Positions 10,206 through 17,697 of a DNA stretch of 31,803 bases are shown here, in pieces (within the stretch, counting starts at the first letter, position 1; each line of letters opens with the position of its first letter). The stretch spans positions 1 to 31,803 of the forward strand of contig CAYTLW010000091.1 in the NCBI GenBank assembly GCA_964438735.1, written 5' to 3'. Made by a program: the position numbers and the translations under genes. This stretch comes from CAYTLW01 sp964438735 (GTDB lineage: Bacteria; Myxococcota_A; UBA9042). The notes beneath the pieces are model-generated. The model worked only from the letters and a program-made list of their open reading frames with translations. It was not told the DNA's origin and ran no database searches.

Positions 10206-11395
10206 CCAGCCGCTTCAACCTCGTTTTGCTGACCATCGACGCCTGGCGGCCGGACTTCGTCGACGAGTTCGAGGGCGTGCCCCTGACCCCTTGCCTGCAG
10301 CCATACGCTGGCCGAACCGTGCGATTCGCCAACGCCTATGCCAACGCGCCCTGGACCTCGCCGGCTCTGCTTTCGGTATTCACCGGCCGATCCAGCGCGC
10401 ACCACGGTGTGCATTTCGAGTGGTCGACGCCCGACCCCGGTACTGCGGCATTGGCCGCCAACCTGCGCGCGGCGGGCTGGCAGACGCCCAATCTCAGCTA
10501 CCTCAATCGCCTGGATAACTACGCCAACCTCGGCTACCAGCAGCACGCGGCCCCCGAGCCGCCGACCGGACCGGAGGACTCGGTCCTGCTCGACGCCATC
10601 GCGGCCACGCCGGAGCCCTTCTTTTTGTGGTTTCACTACAAGTTCGTCCACCTGCCCTACACCGCATCAGCGGCGCATCAACATGCCGTGGGCTTGCAGA
10701 ACGTGCCCGATCGTCTGCGCGATTCCATCGGCAGCCAGTTTGTTGTGCCGCGCCATCAATTCCGCCTGGACCCTGCCGATCGCGACCTGGTGCGGCGCAT
10801 GTACGCCTCGGGCGTGCTGCGCATGAACGACTGGCTGATGACCATCCTGGACGCCCTGCAAACCCGCGACGTCATGGCTCGGACCTCGCTTGTCTTGACC
10901 TCTGATCACGGCGAAGAGCTGCTGGAACATGGCCACGTCGGACATGCCTCCACCGCCCACCACGCGACGCTGCACGAGGAGGTGTTGCGAATCCCGCTGA
11001 TGGTGATCGATCCACGCATTCAGGCGCCACGGACGTTGCGTCGGCGCGTACAGGGGCTGGACCTCTACCCGACCCTACATGGCCTGGCCGGGCACCCGGT
11101 GAATGACGGCCCCGGCGTCGATCTGGGCCCGGCGATCTTCGGCCATGGCGAACCGGATGTAACCGACGATCGATGGTTCTATTTTCGCAGCGCCGCAAAG
11201 GGTTGCCCGACGCTTCCCGCCGAGGCGGACCAGTTCATCGCCGGGTTGTCCGATGGCCGGCGCAAGTACGTGGTCGAACGGTACGACGTGCCGGCCGAAT
11301 ACAGCTTCGATCTGCTGGCCGATCCGGGCGAACAGGTGCGTCAGCCGTTGCCCGACGGGCCGTTGGCCGATCGCTTGCGCGCAGAGCGACGCTGA
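10202..11395 (+). CDS. Sulfatase-fold (alkaline phosphatase superfamily) hydrolase lacking the formylglycine motif
   Basis: A 397-residue cytoplasmic protein of the sulfatase/alkaline phosphatase superfamily. The metal site is visible as TIDAWRPD near the N-terminus and TSDHGEELLEHGHVGHA in the C-terminal half, with the conserved FHYKFVHLPY segment between. At the nucleophile position the usual C/S-x-P-x-R is replaced by T-S-P-A-L (Thr52), followed by LSVFTG. Classical sulfatases need a Cys or Ser there that is converted to formylglycine. Thr nucleophiles occur in phosphotransferases of the same fold (LtaS, EptA). It may therefore act on a phosphoester or phosphodiester rather than a sulfate ester. 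The GTG start overlaps the previous stop. It is the last gene of the cassette, ending 6 bp from the convergent FHA-GGDEF gene with no terminator between. Confidence 0.82.
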   Translation: MTSRFNLVLLTIDAWRPDFVDEFEGVPLTPCLQPYAGRTVRFANAYANAPWTSPALLSVFTGRSSAHHGVHFEWSTPDPGTAALAANLRAAGWQTPNLSYLNRLDNYANLGYQQHAAPEPPTGPEDSVLLDAIAATPEPFFLWFHYKFVHLPYTASAAHQHAVGLQNVPDRLRDSIGSQFVVPRHQFRLDPADRDLVRRMYASGVLRMNDWLMTILDALQTRDVMARTSLVLTSDHGEELLEHGHVGHASTAHHATLHEEVLRIPLMVIDPRIQAPRTLRRRVQGLDLYPTLHGLAGHPVNDGPGVDLGPAIFGHGEPDVTDDRWFYFRSAAKGCPTLPAEADQFIAGLSDGRRKYVVERYDVPAEYSFDLLADPGEQVRQPLPDGPLADRLRAERR

Positions 11396-11401
11396 GATTG
11401 T

Positions 11402-12443
11402 CTACTCTTCGACCTTCATGGGCACGGTCGTACGCAGTCGTTTGCGGGCGATCTCCATGGCCGGATCGTCCTGCACTTTGTGCGTGGGGTGCTGGTCTTC
11501 GCCGATGATGGCGCCGGTGGACACCGTGCAGTTCCGTCCTCGGCGCTTGGCCGTGTACAGGCGCGAGTCCGCCATGCGCATGAGCAGGGTCGCGTCGGCA
11601 TCGCGCTGCTCCGACAAGCCGGCCACACCCACGCTCACGGTCACCTCGAGTTGTTTGCCGCCGCCGATGGGCACCTGCAGCTTCTCGATCAGTTGCCGCA
11701 AGCGCTCGGCCACCACCTTGCCGGTCGACAGGGTGCGCATTGCGCATCAGCAGGGCGAACTCCTCGCCGCCGATGCGGGCCACCAGGTCATATTGTCGCA
11801 ACATCCCACGCAGCTCGGCACCCACCGCTGCCAGCACCTGGTCGCCTGCCGCGTGGCCGTGCTGATCGTTGACCAACTTGAAGCGATCCAGGTCGATCAT
11901 AGCCAGGCAGATGGAGCCACCGGAGCGCTGCGCGTAGGACAACTCCCTGTGCAGCTCCTCGTCGAAATACAGGCGGTTGTAACAGCCGGTCATGGCGTCG
12001 CGCGTCATGGCCTCGAACTGGCGCCGCTGGAACGCCTCGTCGATGGCGTCCTGCATGTTGTAACGAAGCACCACGTCCGGGCCGAGTTGAACCTTGTCGC
12101 CATCCTTCAGGACGTGTTTCTCGATCCGATCGCCGTTGACGAATGTGCCGTTGGTGCTGTCGCAGTCCACCACCTCGATCTCGCCATCGTCACGGCGACG
12201 CATGATGGCGTGCACCCGCGATACGCCGATGGTGACGAAGTGGATGTCGCATTCGCCAGACCGCCCCAAAGTGGTCTCGGGCTCAACGTAGCGGAACATG
12301 CGACCGGGCAGGGCGCCGACCAGCAACGTCAGGTGAGGCCAGCGCTCGCCGCGCGGCTCACCCGGCAGTCGCTCCATGCCTGGATGCGTGGGTTGGGGTT
12401 TTTCGCTGAAGTCCAAGGTCTCGTCCTGGAGGCGGGGGCTCAC
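11402..12443 (-). pseudogene. FHA-GGDEF diguanylate cyclase, frameshifted by a 7-bp tandem duplication
   Basis: Makes c-di-GMP, under control of a phosphothreonine-binding FHA domain, if intact. The 5' part encodes FHA (TLGRSGECDIHF, GVSRVHAIMRR, DSTNGTFVNG) and most of a GGDEF domain (DAMTGCYNRLYFDEEL, DLDRFKLVNDQHGHAAGD, RIGGEEFALLM). The inhibitory I-site RQYD lies five residues before an intact GGEEF. Eight codons after GGEEF the frame is lost, and the rest (STGKVVAERLRQLIEKL, VTVSVGVAGLSE, ADSRLYTAKRRGRN) continues in another frame to the stop at 11402. The break coincides with a perfect 7-bp tandem duplication at 11735-11748. Removing one copy gives a single 344-residue frame. The start is uncertain: GTG 12443, TTG 12416 or ATG 12377, all before FHA. 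It could be a recent mutation, a reversible switch or an assembly error. Confidence 0.85.
11735..11748. repeat. 7-bp perfect tandem duplication causing a frameshift
   Basis: TGCGCAT is present twice head to tail (11735-11741 and 11742-11748). It lies inside the GGDEF coding region. Since 7 is not a multiple of 3, it shifts the frame. With one copy the coding sequence from 12443 to 11402 becomes 345 codons including the stop. Confidence 0.9.
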
Positions 12444-12468
12444 CCCATCAAAGCGAGCGAGCCCCAGG

Positions 12469-12498
12469 ACTCTACTGCAATGTTGCAACCTGCGACAA
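12469..12498 (-). promoter_or_regulatory. Candidate promoter for the FHA-GGDEF gene
   Basis: TTGTCG (12493-12498) and TAGAGT (12469-12474) are separated by 18 bp in the short gap between recX and the FHA-GGDEF gene. Transcription would begin near 12462, just upstream of the GTG at 12443. Each box matches the sigma-70 consensus at four of six positions, so the call is weak. Confidence 0.3.
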
Positions 12499-12512
12499 GG
12501 CAGAATGTGCGC

Positions 12513-13088
12513 TTATTCGGACGGCTCCAGACCTGTGGCGTCGATGACCTGAAGTGTGAGATCATAGGAGAAACCCGCCCGCGCCATGGCCGCCAGATCG
12601 CGCTTGCGCCGCTCCTTGCGTGCTTCCGGCAGCCGATGGGGCCCAAGGCGCCGCCGTCGCGCGTAGGCATGGGCCGCCAGCAGGTCGGCGTCGGGCTCGT
12701 CCGCGGTCAACGTGGCCAGCGCCTCGTCGATGTGTTCTGAAGCGAGACCTTTTTCGCGCAGTCGCTGGTGGATGCGGCGGCTTGGGATGCCGCGTTCGTG
12801 CAGCTGCCGAGCGCGCTCGGTGGCGTAGTTCGCGTCGTCGAGCACGCCGGCGTCGGTCAGCCGCTGCAGCAACGCCTCGACCATGGCGGCGCCGGCCACG
12901 GGGTCGTCCCCGTGGGCCTGAACGGCGGCGTGCACGCGCTTGTTGAGGATTCGCCGCAGCGACGCGGTCGGCGCCCAGAAGCGGCGCAGGTAGCGCGCAG
13001 CCGCCGCCTCGAGATTGGCTTCGCTCAGCCGCGGCGGTGGCCTTCGACGTCGTCGTCGGCCGGGCTGTTCGTCGTCATGCCAGGTCAT
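12513..13088 (-). CDS. recX: RecX regulatory protein
   Basis: RecX binds RecA filaments and limits recombinase activity. The 191-residue protein is made of three-helix repeats typical of the family: RYLRRFWAPTASLRRILNKRV (from about residue 33), VLDDANYATERARQLHERGIPSRRIHQRLREKG (about 80-113) and the C-terminal LAAMARAGFSYDLTLQVI, which matches the usual 'RRGFSYDxIxxVL' ending. The N-terminus is Arg- and Pro-rich. The ATG at 13088 lies 14 bp inside the end of the adenylate cyclase gene, so the two are probably co-transcribed and perhaps translationally coupled. recA itself is not in the window, which is unusual compared with the common recA-recX pairing. Confidence 0.88.
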   Translation of the reverse strand: MTWHDDEQPGRRRRRRPPPRLSEANLEAAAARYLRRFWAPTASLRRILNKRVHAAVQAHGDDPVAGAAMVEALLQRLTDAGVLDDANYATERARQLHERGIPSRRIHQRLREKGLASEHIDEALATLTADEPDADLLAAHAYARRRRLGPHRLPEARKERRKRDLAAMARAGFSYDLTLQVIDATGLEPSE

Positions 13089-14934
13089 CTTCGTCTCGTC
13101 GGGCGCTCAGCACCACCACGCGATGGCTGCCGCTCAAACCCTTCAACTCGACCTCCACCTCGCTCAACGAAGCCGGCTCCAGGTCGGCCAGGAACGCCGC
13201 CACGGTAGGCTGGGAGGCCACGTCATCGGATAGCGCTACCTGACCGCCACCGGCGACCCTCTCCAGTCGCGCGGCGTGGTTGACGGTTGTGCCGAAGTAA
13301 TCGAGCACATCGTTCAGATTGACGCCGATGCAGCGGCCGTGGTGTACGCCCACCTTGATCACCAATCCGTTGGTCGCCGGATCTGCATCAAGACCAGGCT
13401 GAAAGGCCAGCGCAGCTTTTACTGCATCCACCGGATCGGACCATACGGCCATGATCGCGTCGCCGATGGTCTTGACCACCGTACCGCCGTTGTCGGCAGC
13501 GATCTTACGCAGCACGCCGAAATGTTCGCGCACGCGGGCGTATGCTGTCGCGTCGCCCACCTGTTCATAGAGCGCGGTGGAGCCCTTCAAGTCGGTGAAG
13601 AGCACCGCCATGCTGCCCACGTCGACATGGGTGCCGGGGCTGAGGACCTCGGCGGAGAACCAGCGTCGGAAGCTGGCTCGCGTGGTCACTTTCGAGGCCG
13701 TGGCAGCGTCGTCCCGCCAGGCGGCCCGATCGAATCGGATGATCTGGTCATGGGGCGAGCCGTTGACCACGCGCAACTTGATGCGACCGGCCGCTGGTGT
13801 GCCCGTGAGCTCGAACGTGCCGTCCTCGCCGATGTCCACCTGCAACTCGTCGCCCCCTTGATCGTCCAGTTGCAGGTAGCGCTGGTGGCTGGAGCGGGCA
13901 CCGAAGACCCGCCATGAGCCGGACTCGAGGACGATCTCCGCCTGCCGTTCCTCGCCCGCTGCCAGCCACTGCTGCGCCGCGGCGTGGGGCGCGCTGCCGG
14001 GGCCACCGATGCAGTAGGTTCCAACCACAACGGGCCGGATATTGCCGGTCGGACGAAACGTCAACTCGACAGATTCGGTGAACTCGGTGGTGTAATTGAT
14101 GTTGCAGGCGGTGCAGTGGGTCTGCGGTTCGAGCTCGCCGAGGGTGGAGATGTCCTCGGATTCGGCGCGGCAGTTGGGGCAGAGCACGCTCCAGTTCAGG
14201 TCGACCAGCCCGGCGTACGCAGCGACCAGAAACGCGTCCAACGTGCCGTTGCGATCGGTCTGCCAGCGGCGCGCGAGGACCCACGGTCGCATGCGTTCGA
14301 CGACGTGGTCGGGAGCCATGCGGATCAGATCACCGATTCGCTTCAATGCTTCGGCATCGGCGGCCTTGGTGGCCAGCGCTGTGGCGATGCCACGGGTCAA
14401 CATCGCTTCCTGGCCGTCGTCCAGTCGCGGCGACAGGAGCTCGTAGGGGTCGAAGTCGATGCTCAGGTTGGCCATGTTGTCGGTGGACTGCATGGCGTCG
14501 TCGATCTGGCGGTAGACCCGCCCCATGGCGTCTTTCAAGCGACGGGTCTCGACATGAGCGGCCACCCAGCCGAATACGTTGCTGGGCGTCAGTTCGAGGA
14601 TGAAGGACAAGGAACTGCCGCCATCTTCACCCGGTTCAACCTCCATGCGCGAGACCATGCGCTTGAGCGGGCCCGCCTCGTAGTCTCGCGTTACCTCGAA
14701 CCAGGACGGCTCGATCCACTCGTAGGGGTTCTCACGCCAGCGCTGCGCCCACCCCATGACCGTCGCGGCGCCGTCGCGAACCGTGCCGCCACCGGGGTGG
14801 GGAACATCGGTAAAGTCGGGCTCCGGCAAGCCGATGGCCTTGTTGAATCGCTCGGTATAGGACACGGCCGGCCACAGGCGTGACGGCGGCGTGCGCAGCG
14901 ACCAGGTCCAGCGGGTTCTGAGCGGTTCGACCAC
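13075..14934 (-). CDS. Class III adenylate cyclase with N-terminal DUF5939-type region
   Basis: Makes cAMP from ATP. It is a 619-residue soluble protein. Residues 1-400 form a DUF5939-type sensor region that includes a Cys4 zinc-ribbon-like element (Cys252, 255, 274, 277: LCPNC...HCTAC). The C-terminal cyclase domain (about 430-595) has every key residue: metal-binding Asp448 (LFTDLKGST) and Asp492; adenine-selecting Lys488 (VVKTIGD) and Asp545 (LDYFG); and transition-state Asn552 and Arg556 (VNHAAR). The Lys/Asp pair favours ATP over GTP. I chose GTG 14934 because AGGAG lies 7 nt upstream; longer in-frame starts run into the promoter region. The end overlaps recX by 14 bp. A possible -10 TATGCT lies at 14968-14973. 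Confidence 0.9.
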   Translation of the reverse strand: MVEPLRTRWTWSLRTPPSRLWPAVSYTERFNKAIGLPEPDFTDVPHPGGGTVRDGAATVMGWAQRWRENPYEWIEPSWFEVTRDYEAGPLKRMVSRMEVEPGEDGGSSLSFILELTPSNVFGWVAAHVETRRLKDAMGRVYRQIDDAMQSTDNMANLSIDFDPYELLSPRLDDGQEAMLTRGIATALATKAADAEALKRIGDLIRMAPDHVVERMRPWVLARRWQTDRNGTLDAFLVAAYAGLVDLNWSVLCPNCRAESEDISTLGELEPQTHCTACNINYTTEFTESVELTFRPTGNIRPVVVGTYCIGGPGSAPHAAAQQWLAAGEERQAEIVLESGSWRVFGARSSHQRYLQLDDQGGDELQVDIGEDGTFELTGTPAAGRIKLRVVNGSPHDQIIRFDRAAWRDDAATASKVTTRASFRRWFSAEVLSPGTHVDVGSMAVLFTDLKGSTALYEQVGDATAYARVREHFGVLRKIAADNGGTVVKTIGDAIMAVWSDPVDAVKAALAFQPGLDADPATNGLVIKVGVHHGRCIGVNLNDVLDYFGTTVNHAARLERVAGGGQVALSDDVASQPTVAAFLADLEPASLSEVEVELKGLSGSHRVVVLSARRDEDDLA

Positions 14935-14967
14935 GCGCCATCTCCTGACAATGGGCAGGACGGCGCG

Positions 14968-14973
14968 AGCATA
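14968..14973 (-). promoter_or_regulatory. Candidate -10 box (TATGCT) for the adenylate cyclase
   Basis: TATGCT on the minus strand would place the start site near 14961, giving a 27-nt leader that contains the AGGAG ribosome-binding site. No TTGACA-like -35 is visible 16-18 bp upstream, so an activator or another sigma factor may be needed. Confidence 0.35.
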
Positions 14974-15001
14974 GCCGAGGGGGCATCGGCGGGCCAGGGC
15001 G

Positions 15002-15031
15002 TTGACACACACGGCGGGGCATGGATTGGAT
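15002..15031 (+). promoter_or_regulatory. Candidate promoter for the O-methyltransferase gene
   Basis: A perfect -35 TTGACA (15002-15007) is followed after 18 bp by TTGGAT (15026-15031), a weak -10 (three of six matches). Transcription would start near 15038, at the foot of the hairpin at 15037-15055. Confidence 0.35.
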
Positions 15032-15036
15032 CCCGA

Positions 15037-15055
15037 GGGGGCTCCGGAAGCCCCC
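15037..15055 (+). promoter_or_regulatory. Hairpin or operator in the methyltransferase 5' leader
   Basis: Seven-base arms GGGGGCT and AGCCCCC surround CCGGA. The neighbouring genes diverge here, so this cannot be an ordinary terminator for either. A 5'-end RNA hairpin or a protein-binding site in DNA are the choices. The ribosome-binding site GAGGTGG follows at 15066-15072. Confidence 0.45.
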
Positions 15056-15077
15056 TTGCTTCTAACGAGGTGGAAGC

Positions 15078-16073
15078 ATGACTGTCATTGACCCCCAGGC
15101 CCGCGCCGCGATGATGCAGCTGCTCAGCGGCTACTGGTACTCGCAGGCGGTTTACACAGTTGCGCGCCTCGAATTGGCCGATCGTCTGGCCGAGGGTCCG
15201 GCAACGGTCGAAGAACTGGCCGCCGGTTGTCAGGCCCATGGACCTTCCCTGGAGCGGCTGCTGCGCGCGCTGGCGACCATCGGCCTGTTGGAATTCCAAA
15301 CCGACGGTCGCTACGCCACGACCGCCCTGCTGGATTGCCTGCGCTCGGGTGTGGATGGCTCTCTTCGGGCCGCGGCGCTGTTTGGCGGTGGGGACCTGCA
15401 CTGGCGGGCCTGGCAGGGCCTGTACGACGCCGTGCGCACGGGCCGGACGGGTTTCGAGACGGTGCATGGAGCGCCTCTTTTCGAGAAGCTGGCCGACTCA
15501 ACCGACGCCGCTGCGCTCTTTCAGCAGGTGATGTCCGGCGGCGCGGGCTGGGATGACTCGATCCTGGACGCCTGTGACCTGGCTGACTGCGGCCTGCTCA
15601 TTGATGTGGGCGGCGGTCGGGGGGACCTGGCCCTGGCCGCCGTGCAGCGAAATCCATCATTGCGGGCGGTGGTCCTGGATCGGCCCGAGGTCGTGGCGGG
15701 TCTGCAGCCGATCGACGAGCGGCTGCAATTCGAGGCCGGTGATTTCTTCGAGTCCGTGCCCGCGGGCGGCGACCGCTACCTGCTGCGCTTCATTCTGCAC
15801 GACTGGGCCGACGATGCTGCGGCCCGCATCCTGGCCGTCTGCCGGCGGGCCATGGCCCCTGGCGCCCGCCTGCTCATCGTCGACAACCTGCTCAGCGAGT
15901 CCGGACCCTGCGCGGCGTCCCTGCTCGACGTCAGCATGATGGTGCTCACGGGTGGCAAAGAGCGCAGTCAACGCCAGTTCGAGGCGCTGTTGGAGGCCGC
16001 CGGGATGGCGCTCGAACGCGTCACCCCGACGGCCTCCGGCCTGCACGTATTGACCGCGCGCGCGACCGCCTGA
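15078..16073 (+). CDS. SAM-dependent O-methyltransferase (hydroxyneurosporene/acetylserotonin type)
   Basis: Transfers a methyl group from S-adenosylmethionine to a hydroxyl of a small, usually aromatic or polyketide, substrate. It has 331 residues, the normal length for the Methyltransf_2 family. The N-terminal winged-helix dimerisation region (GYWYSQAVYTVARLELADRL, PSLERLLRALATIGLLE) is followed by the SAM-binding loop LLIDVGGGRGDLALA (about 175-188), the conserved GDFFESVP, and the catalytic motif FILHDWADD with its His. The start is set by GAGGTGG upstream of ATG 15078. It is convergent with a MATE exporter; the pair could make and export, or detoxify, a small molecule, but no biosynthetic core gene is present. 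Confidence 0.9.
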   Translation: MTVIDPQARAAMMQLLSGYWYSQAVYTVARLELADRLAEGPATVEELAAGCQAHGPSLERLLRALATIGLLEFQTDGRYATTALLDCLRSGVDGSLRAAALFGGGDLHWRAWQGLYDAVRTGRTGFETVHGAPLFEKLADSTDAAALFQQVMSGGAGWDDSILDACDLADCGLLIDVGGGRGDLALAAVQRNPSLRAVVLDRPEVVAGLQPIDERLQFEAGDFFESVPAGGDRYLLRFILHDWADDAAARILAVCRRAMAPGARLLIVDNLLSESGPCAASLLDVSMMVLTGGKERSQRQFEALLEAAGMALERVTPTASGLHVLTARATA

Positions 16074-16086
16074 GCCTCGCTCAGGC
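16068..16086. terminator. Hairpin spanning both convergent stop codons
   Basis: GCCTGAGC-CTC-GCTCAGGC is a perfect 8-bp stem with a 3-nt loop. Its left arm holds the TGA of the methyltransferase gene and its right arm holds, on the other strand, the TGA of the MATE gene. It is symmetrical, so it could act for both transcripts. There is no T-tract on either side, so termination strength is uncertain. Confidence 0.5.
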
Positions 16087-17421
16087 AGGCGCCGCCACCA
16101 CGACCTTGTCGCGCCAGCGACCGCCCTGCCAGCGCACGGTGACCAGCACAGCACGCACGGCGATCTCCGCCGTCACCGCCAGCCAGACGCCAGCGGCGCC
16201 CATGCCGTACCAGGTGCCGAAGATCCAGCCCAGGGGCACCAGCACGCACCACGAACCGGCGATGGACAGGAACATCACGAAACGGGTATCGCCCGTCCCG
16301 TTGAGCGCTCCCATGCCGACCATGGCCACGGCGTCGCCCAGCTGGAAGATCGCCGCCCAGAACAGCAACCTGGCGCCGATGCGCAGCACCTCCGGGTCGC
16401 TGCTGAACCAGCCGATGATCATCTCCGGCATCAGCCAGAAGACCACCGCGCAGGCGCCCATCAGGCCGCTGCAGAGCAGCAAGGAGGACCAGAACGCCCG
16501 CCTCGCCGCCGCCTCATCCCGGGCGCCCACGTACTGACCCACCAGGATGCAAGCCGCCTCGCCGATGCCGTAGCCGGGCAGGAAACTCACGCTCACCACC
16601 CGGATCGCCACCTGGTTGGCGGCCACCTCGGCCTTGCCCAGCCGCGCCAACATGGTCGTCAGCAAGGCCCAACCAGCGATGTCCACCACCCAGCGCACGC
16701 CCACCGGCGCGCCCACGGCCAGCAGCTGCCGCATGAGCTCCCGATTCAGCGGTCCCACGGCGCCAAAGCGCTGGTGGAAGCGCCACAACTGACCCAGCGC
16801 CGCGACGTTGAAGGCGATGGCTGTAGCCAGCGCAGCACCCGCCACGCCCATGGCCGGCACCGGGCCGAGACCCGGCACCATGATCGCCGTCAACACCACG
16901 TTCAGCCCGTTGGCCAGCAGGGTGTAGCGCATGGGGGTGCGGGTATCGCCCACACCCTGAAAGCACTCTCCAAGCGCCGTCAGCACGAACCACGCCGGCG
17001 TCGCCAGGCACCGGATGGCGAAGTAGGTCGCCGTATGACGTTGCACCTCGACCGGTCCGCCCAGCAGCGCTGCCACACGTTCGGCCTCCAGGCCGAATAA
17101 CGCCACCGCGCCGCCGCCCAGGAGCGCCAGCCACAGCCCTTGCCAGCCGGCCGACACGGCCATGGCGTGTCGCCCTGCGCCGGTGGCCTGCGCCGCCAGC
17201 ACCTTCACGCCACGCAACGCGCCCAGGAAGAACGAACAGAGCAGGATGATGCCCGTGGCCGCAAGCGCCGTACCGGCCAGTTCGGCGGTTCCGAGCTGAC
17301 CGACAAAGAGCGTATCCGTGACGCCCATGGCGGTGTACGAGAGCATCGACACGACAACTGGCCATGCCACGCCGGTCACCTCGCGGAGGCCGCCTCTTGT
17401 GTTTTCATGTTGGCCTGTCAT
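16081..17421 (-). CDS. MATE family multidrug/toxin efflux protein (NorM-like)
   Basis: A 446-residue inner-membrane antiporter that exports cationic or aromatic compounds in exchange for Na+ or H+. About twelve hydrophobic segments are visible in two related halves. The first half has VAWPVVVSMLSYTAMGVTDTLFVGQLG and ALGECFQGVGDTRTPM; the second has GVRWVVDIAGWALLTTMLARLG and MVGMGALNGTGDTRFVMF, the paired 'G.GDTR' segments typical of MATE proteins. ATG 17421 is preceded by GAGGGGG 5 nt upstream; an in-frame GTG two codons earlier (17427) lies within that sequence. Upstream is an unusually structured leader of about 270 nt with a probable short peptide gene. The substrate is unknown. Confidence 0.92.
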   Translation of the reverse strand: MTGQHENTRGGLREVTGVAWPVVVSMLSYTAMGVTDTLFVGQLGTAELAGTALAATGIILLCSFFLGALRGVKVLAAQATGAGRHAMAVSAGWQGLWLALLGGGAVALFGLEAERVAALLGGPVEVQRHTATYFAIRCLATPAWFVLTALGECFQGVGDTRTPMRYTLLANGLNVVLTAIMVPGLGPVPAMGVAGAALATAIAFNVAALGQLWRFHQRFGAVGPLNRELMRQLLAVGAPVGVRWVVDIAGWALLTTMLARLGKAEVAANQVAIRVVSVSFLPGYGIGEAACILVGQYVGARDEAAARRAFWSSLLLCSGLMGACAVVFWLMPEMIIGWFSSDPEVLRIGARLLFWAAIFQLGDAVAMVGMGALNGTGDTRFVMFLSIAGSWCVLVPLGWIFGTWYGMGAAGVWLAVTAEIAVRAVLVTVRWQGGRWRDKVVVAAPA

Positions 17422-17436
17422 GGCCACCCCCTCGCC

Positions 17437-17462
17437 GGTGGAGCTCAGCTAACGGCTCCACC
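17437..17462 (-). promoter_or_regulatory. Leader hairpin 3, next to the MATE ribosome-binding site
   Basis: Perfect 8-bp arms GGTGGAGC and GCTCCACC (minus strand) with a 10-nt loop end 3 nt before the ribosome-binding site. The CCACC of the right arm could instead pair with GGTGG at 17427-17423, which would hold the GAGGGG ribosome-binding site in a loop. The two pairings exclude each other, as in translational attenuators. Confidence 0.4.
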
Positions 17463-17470
17463 AGCTCATC

Positions 17471-17492
17471 GTCGGGTCTGTCAGACCGCGAC
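17471..17492 (-). promoter_or_regulatory. Leader hairpin 2 of the MATE gene
   Basis: On the minus strand GTCG-c-GGTCT-GAC-AGACC-CGAC forms a 9-bp stem with one bulged C and a 3-nt loop. It lies between the terminator-like hairpin and hairpin 3. Confidence 0.4.
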
Positions 17493-17504
17493 TCGAGAGG
17501 GCCC

Positions 17505-17543
17505 AAAACGCACTCGAGCCGCGGCTTGTCTTGCCGCGGCTCG
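17505..17543 (-). terminator. Terminator-like hairpin between the leader peptide and the MATE gene
   Basis: On the minus strand CGAGCCGCGGC and GCCGCGGCTCG form a perfect 11-bp stem around AAGACAA (17515-17543). CACT/AGTG outside the stem can add four more pairs across a 3-nt bulge. TTTT follows at 17508-17505. It starts 28 nt after the leader peptide stop. It may end a short transcript or attenuate MATE expression. Confidence 0.55.
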
Positions 17544-17571
17544 CCGAGTGGACCTGCTCCGACTCAACTCG

Positions 17572-17652
17572 TCACGGCGCCTCTGCGGTGCCGAACACAA
17601 CGTCGCCAATGGGCTGCGCTGCGCGGTTATGGTCGAAGTGCACGTTGTACAT
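17572..17652 (-). CDS. Probable 26-residue leader peptide upstream of the MATE gene
   Basis: A short open frame begins ATG at 17652 and ends TGA at 17572. It encodes 26 residues beginning MYNVHFDHNR and ending FGTAEAP. It is preceded by AGAGGA with a 6-nt spacing, one of the best ribosome-binding sites in the window, and by a sigma-70-like promoter at 17698-17725. A GC-rich terminator-like hairpin follows, then the MATE gene. This order (promoter, short peptide, hairpin, efflux gene) is that of ribosome-mediated attenuation systems for antibiotic resistance genes. I recognise no homologue. It could instead be an independent small protein. The peptide is mildly charged with no membrane segment, so a toxin or membrane peptide is unlikely. 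Confidence 0.5.
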   Translation of the reverse strand: MYNVHFDHNRAAQPIGDVVFGTAEAP

Positions 17653-17697
17653 GCTCGGTCCTCTTTCAGGCCGGGGAAACTCCCGACCCGTTGGCGG

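Noticed and set aside
15037..15055. Rho-independent terminator
   Set aside because: The flanking genes diverge from this point, so no transcript ends here. It is listed as a 5' leader hairpin or operator instead.
17449..17469. A six-residue frame (MSWWSR) in the MATE leader, with tandem Trp codons as in trp attenuators
   Set aside because: No ribosome-binding site, and it sits between the two downstream hairpins. A tandem Trp in so short a frame can arise by chance.
17572..17652. The 26-residue frame as a RiPP precursor modified by the nearby methyltransferase and exported by the MATE protein
   Set aside because: No RiPP-modifying enzyme or protease is nearby, the peptide has no Cys and one Thr and no clear leader/core split, and the hairpin-rich context fits attenuation better.
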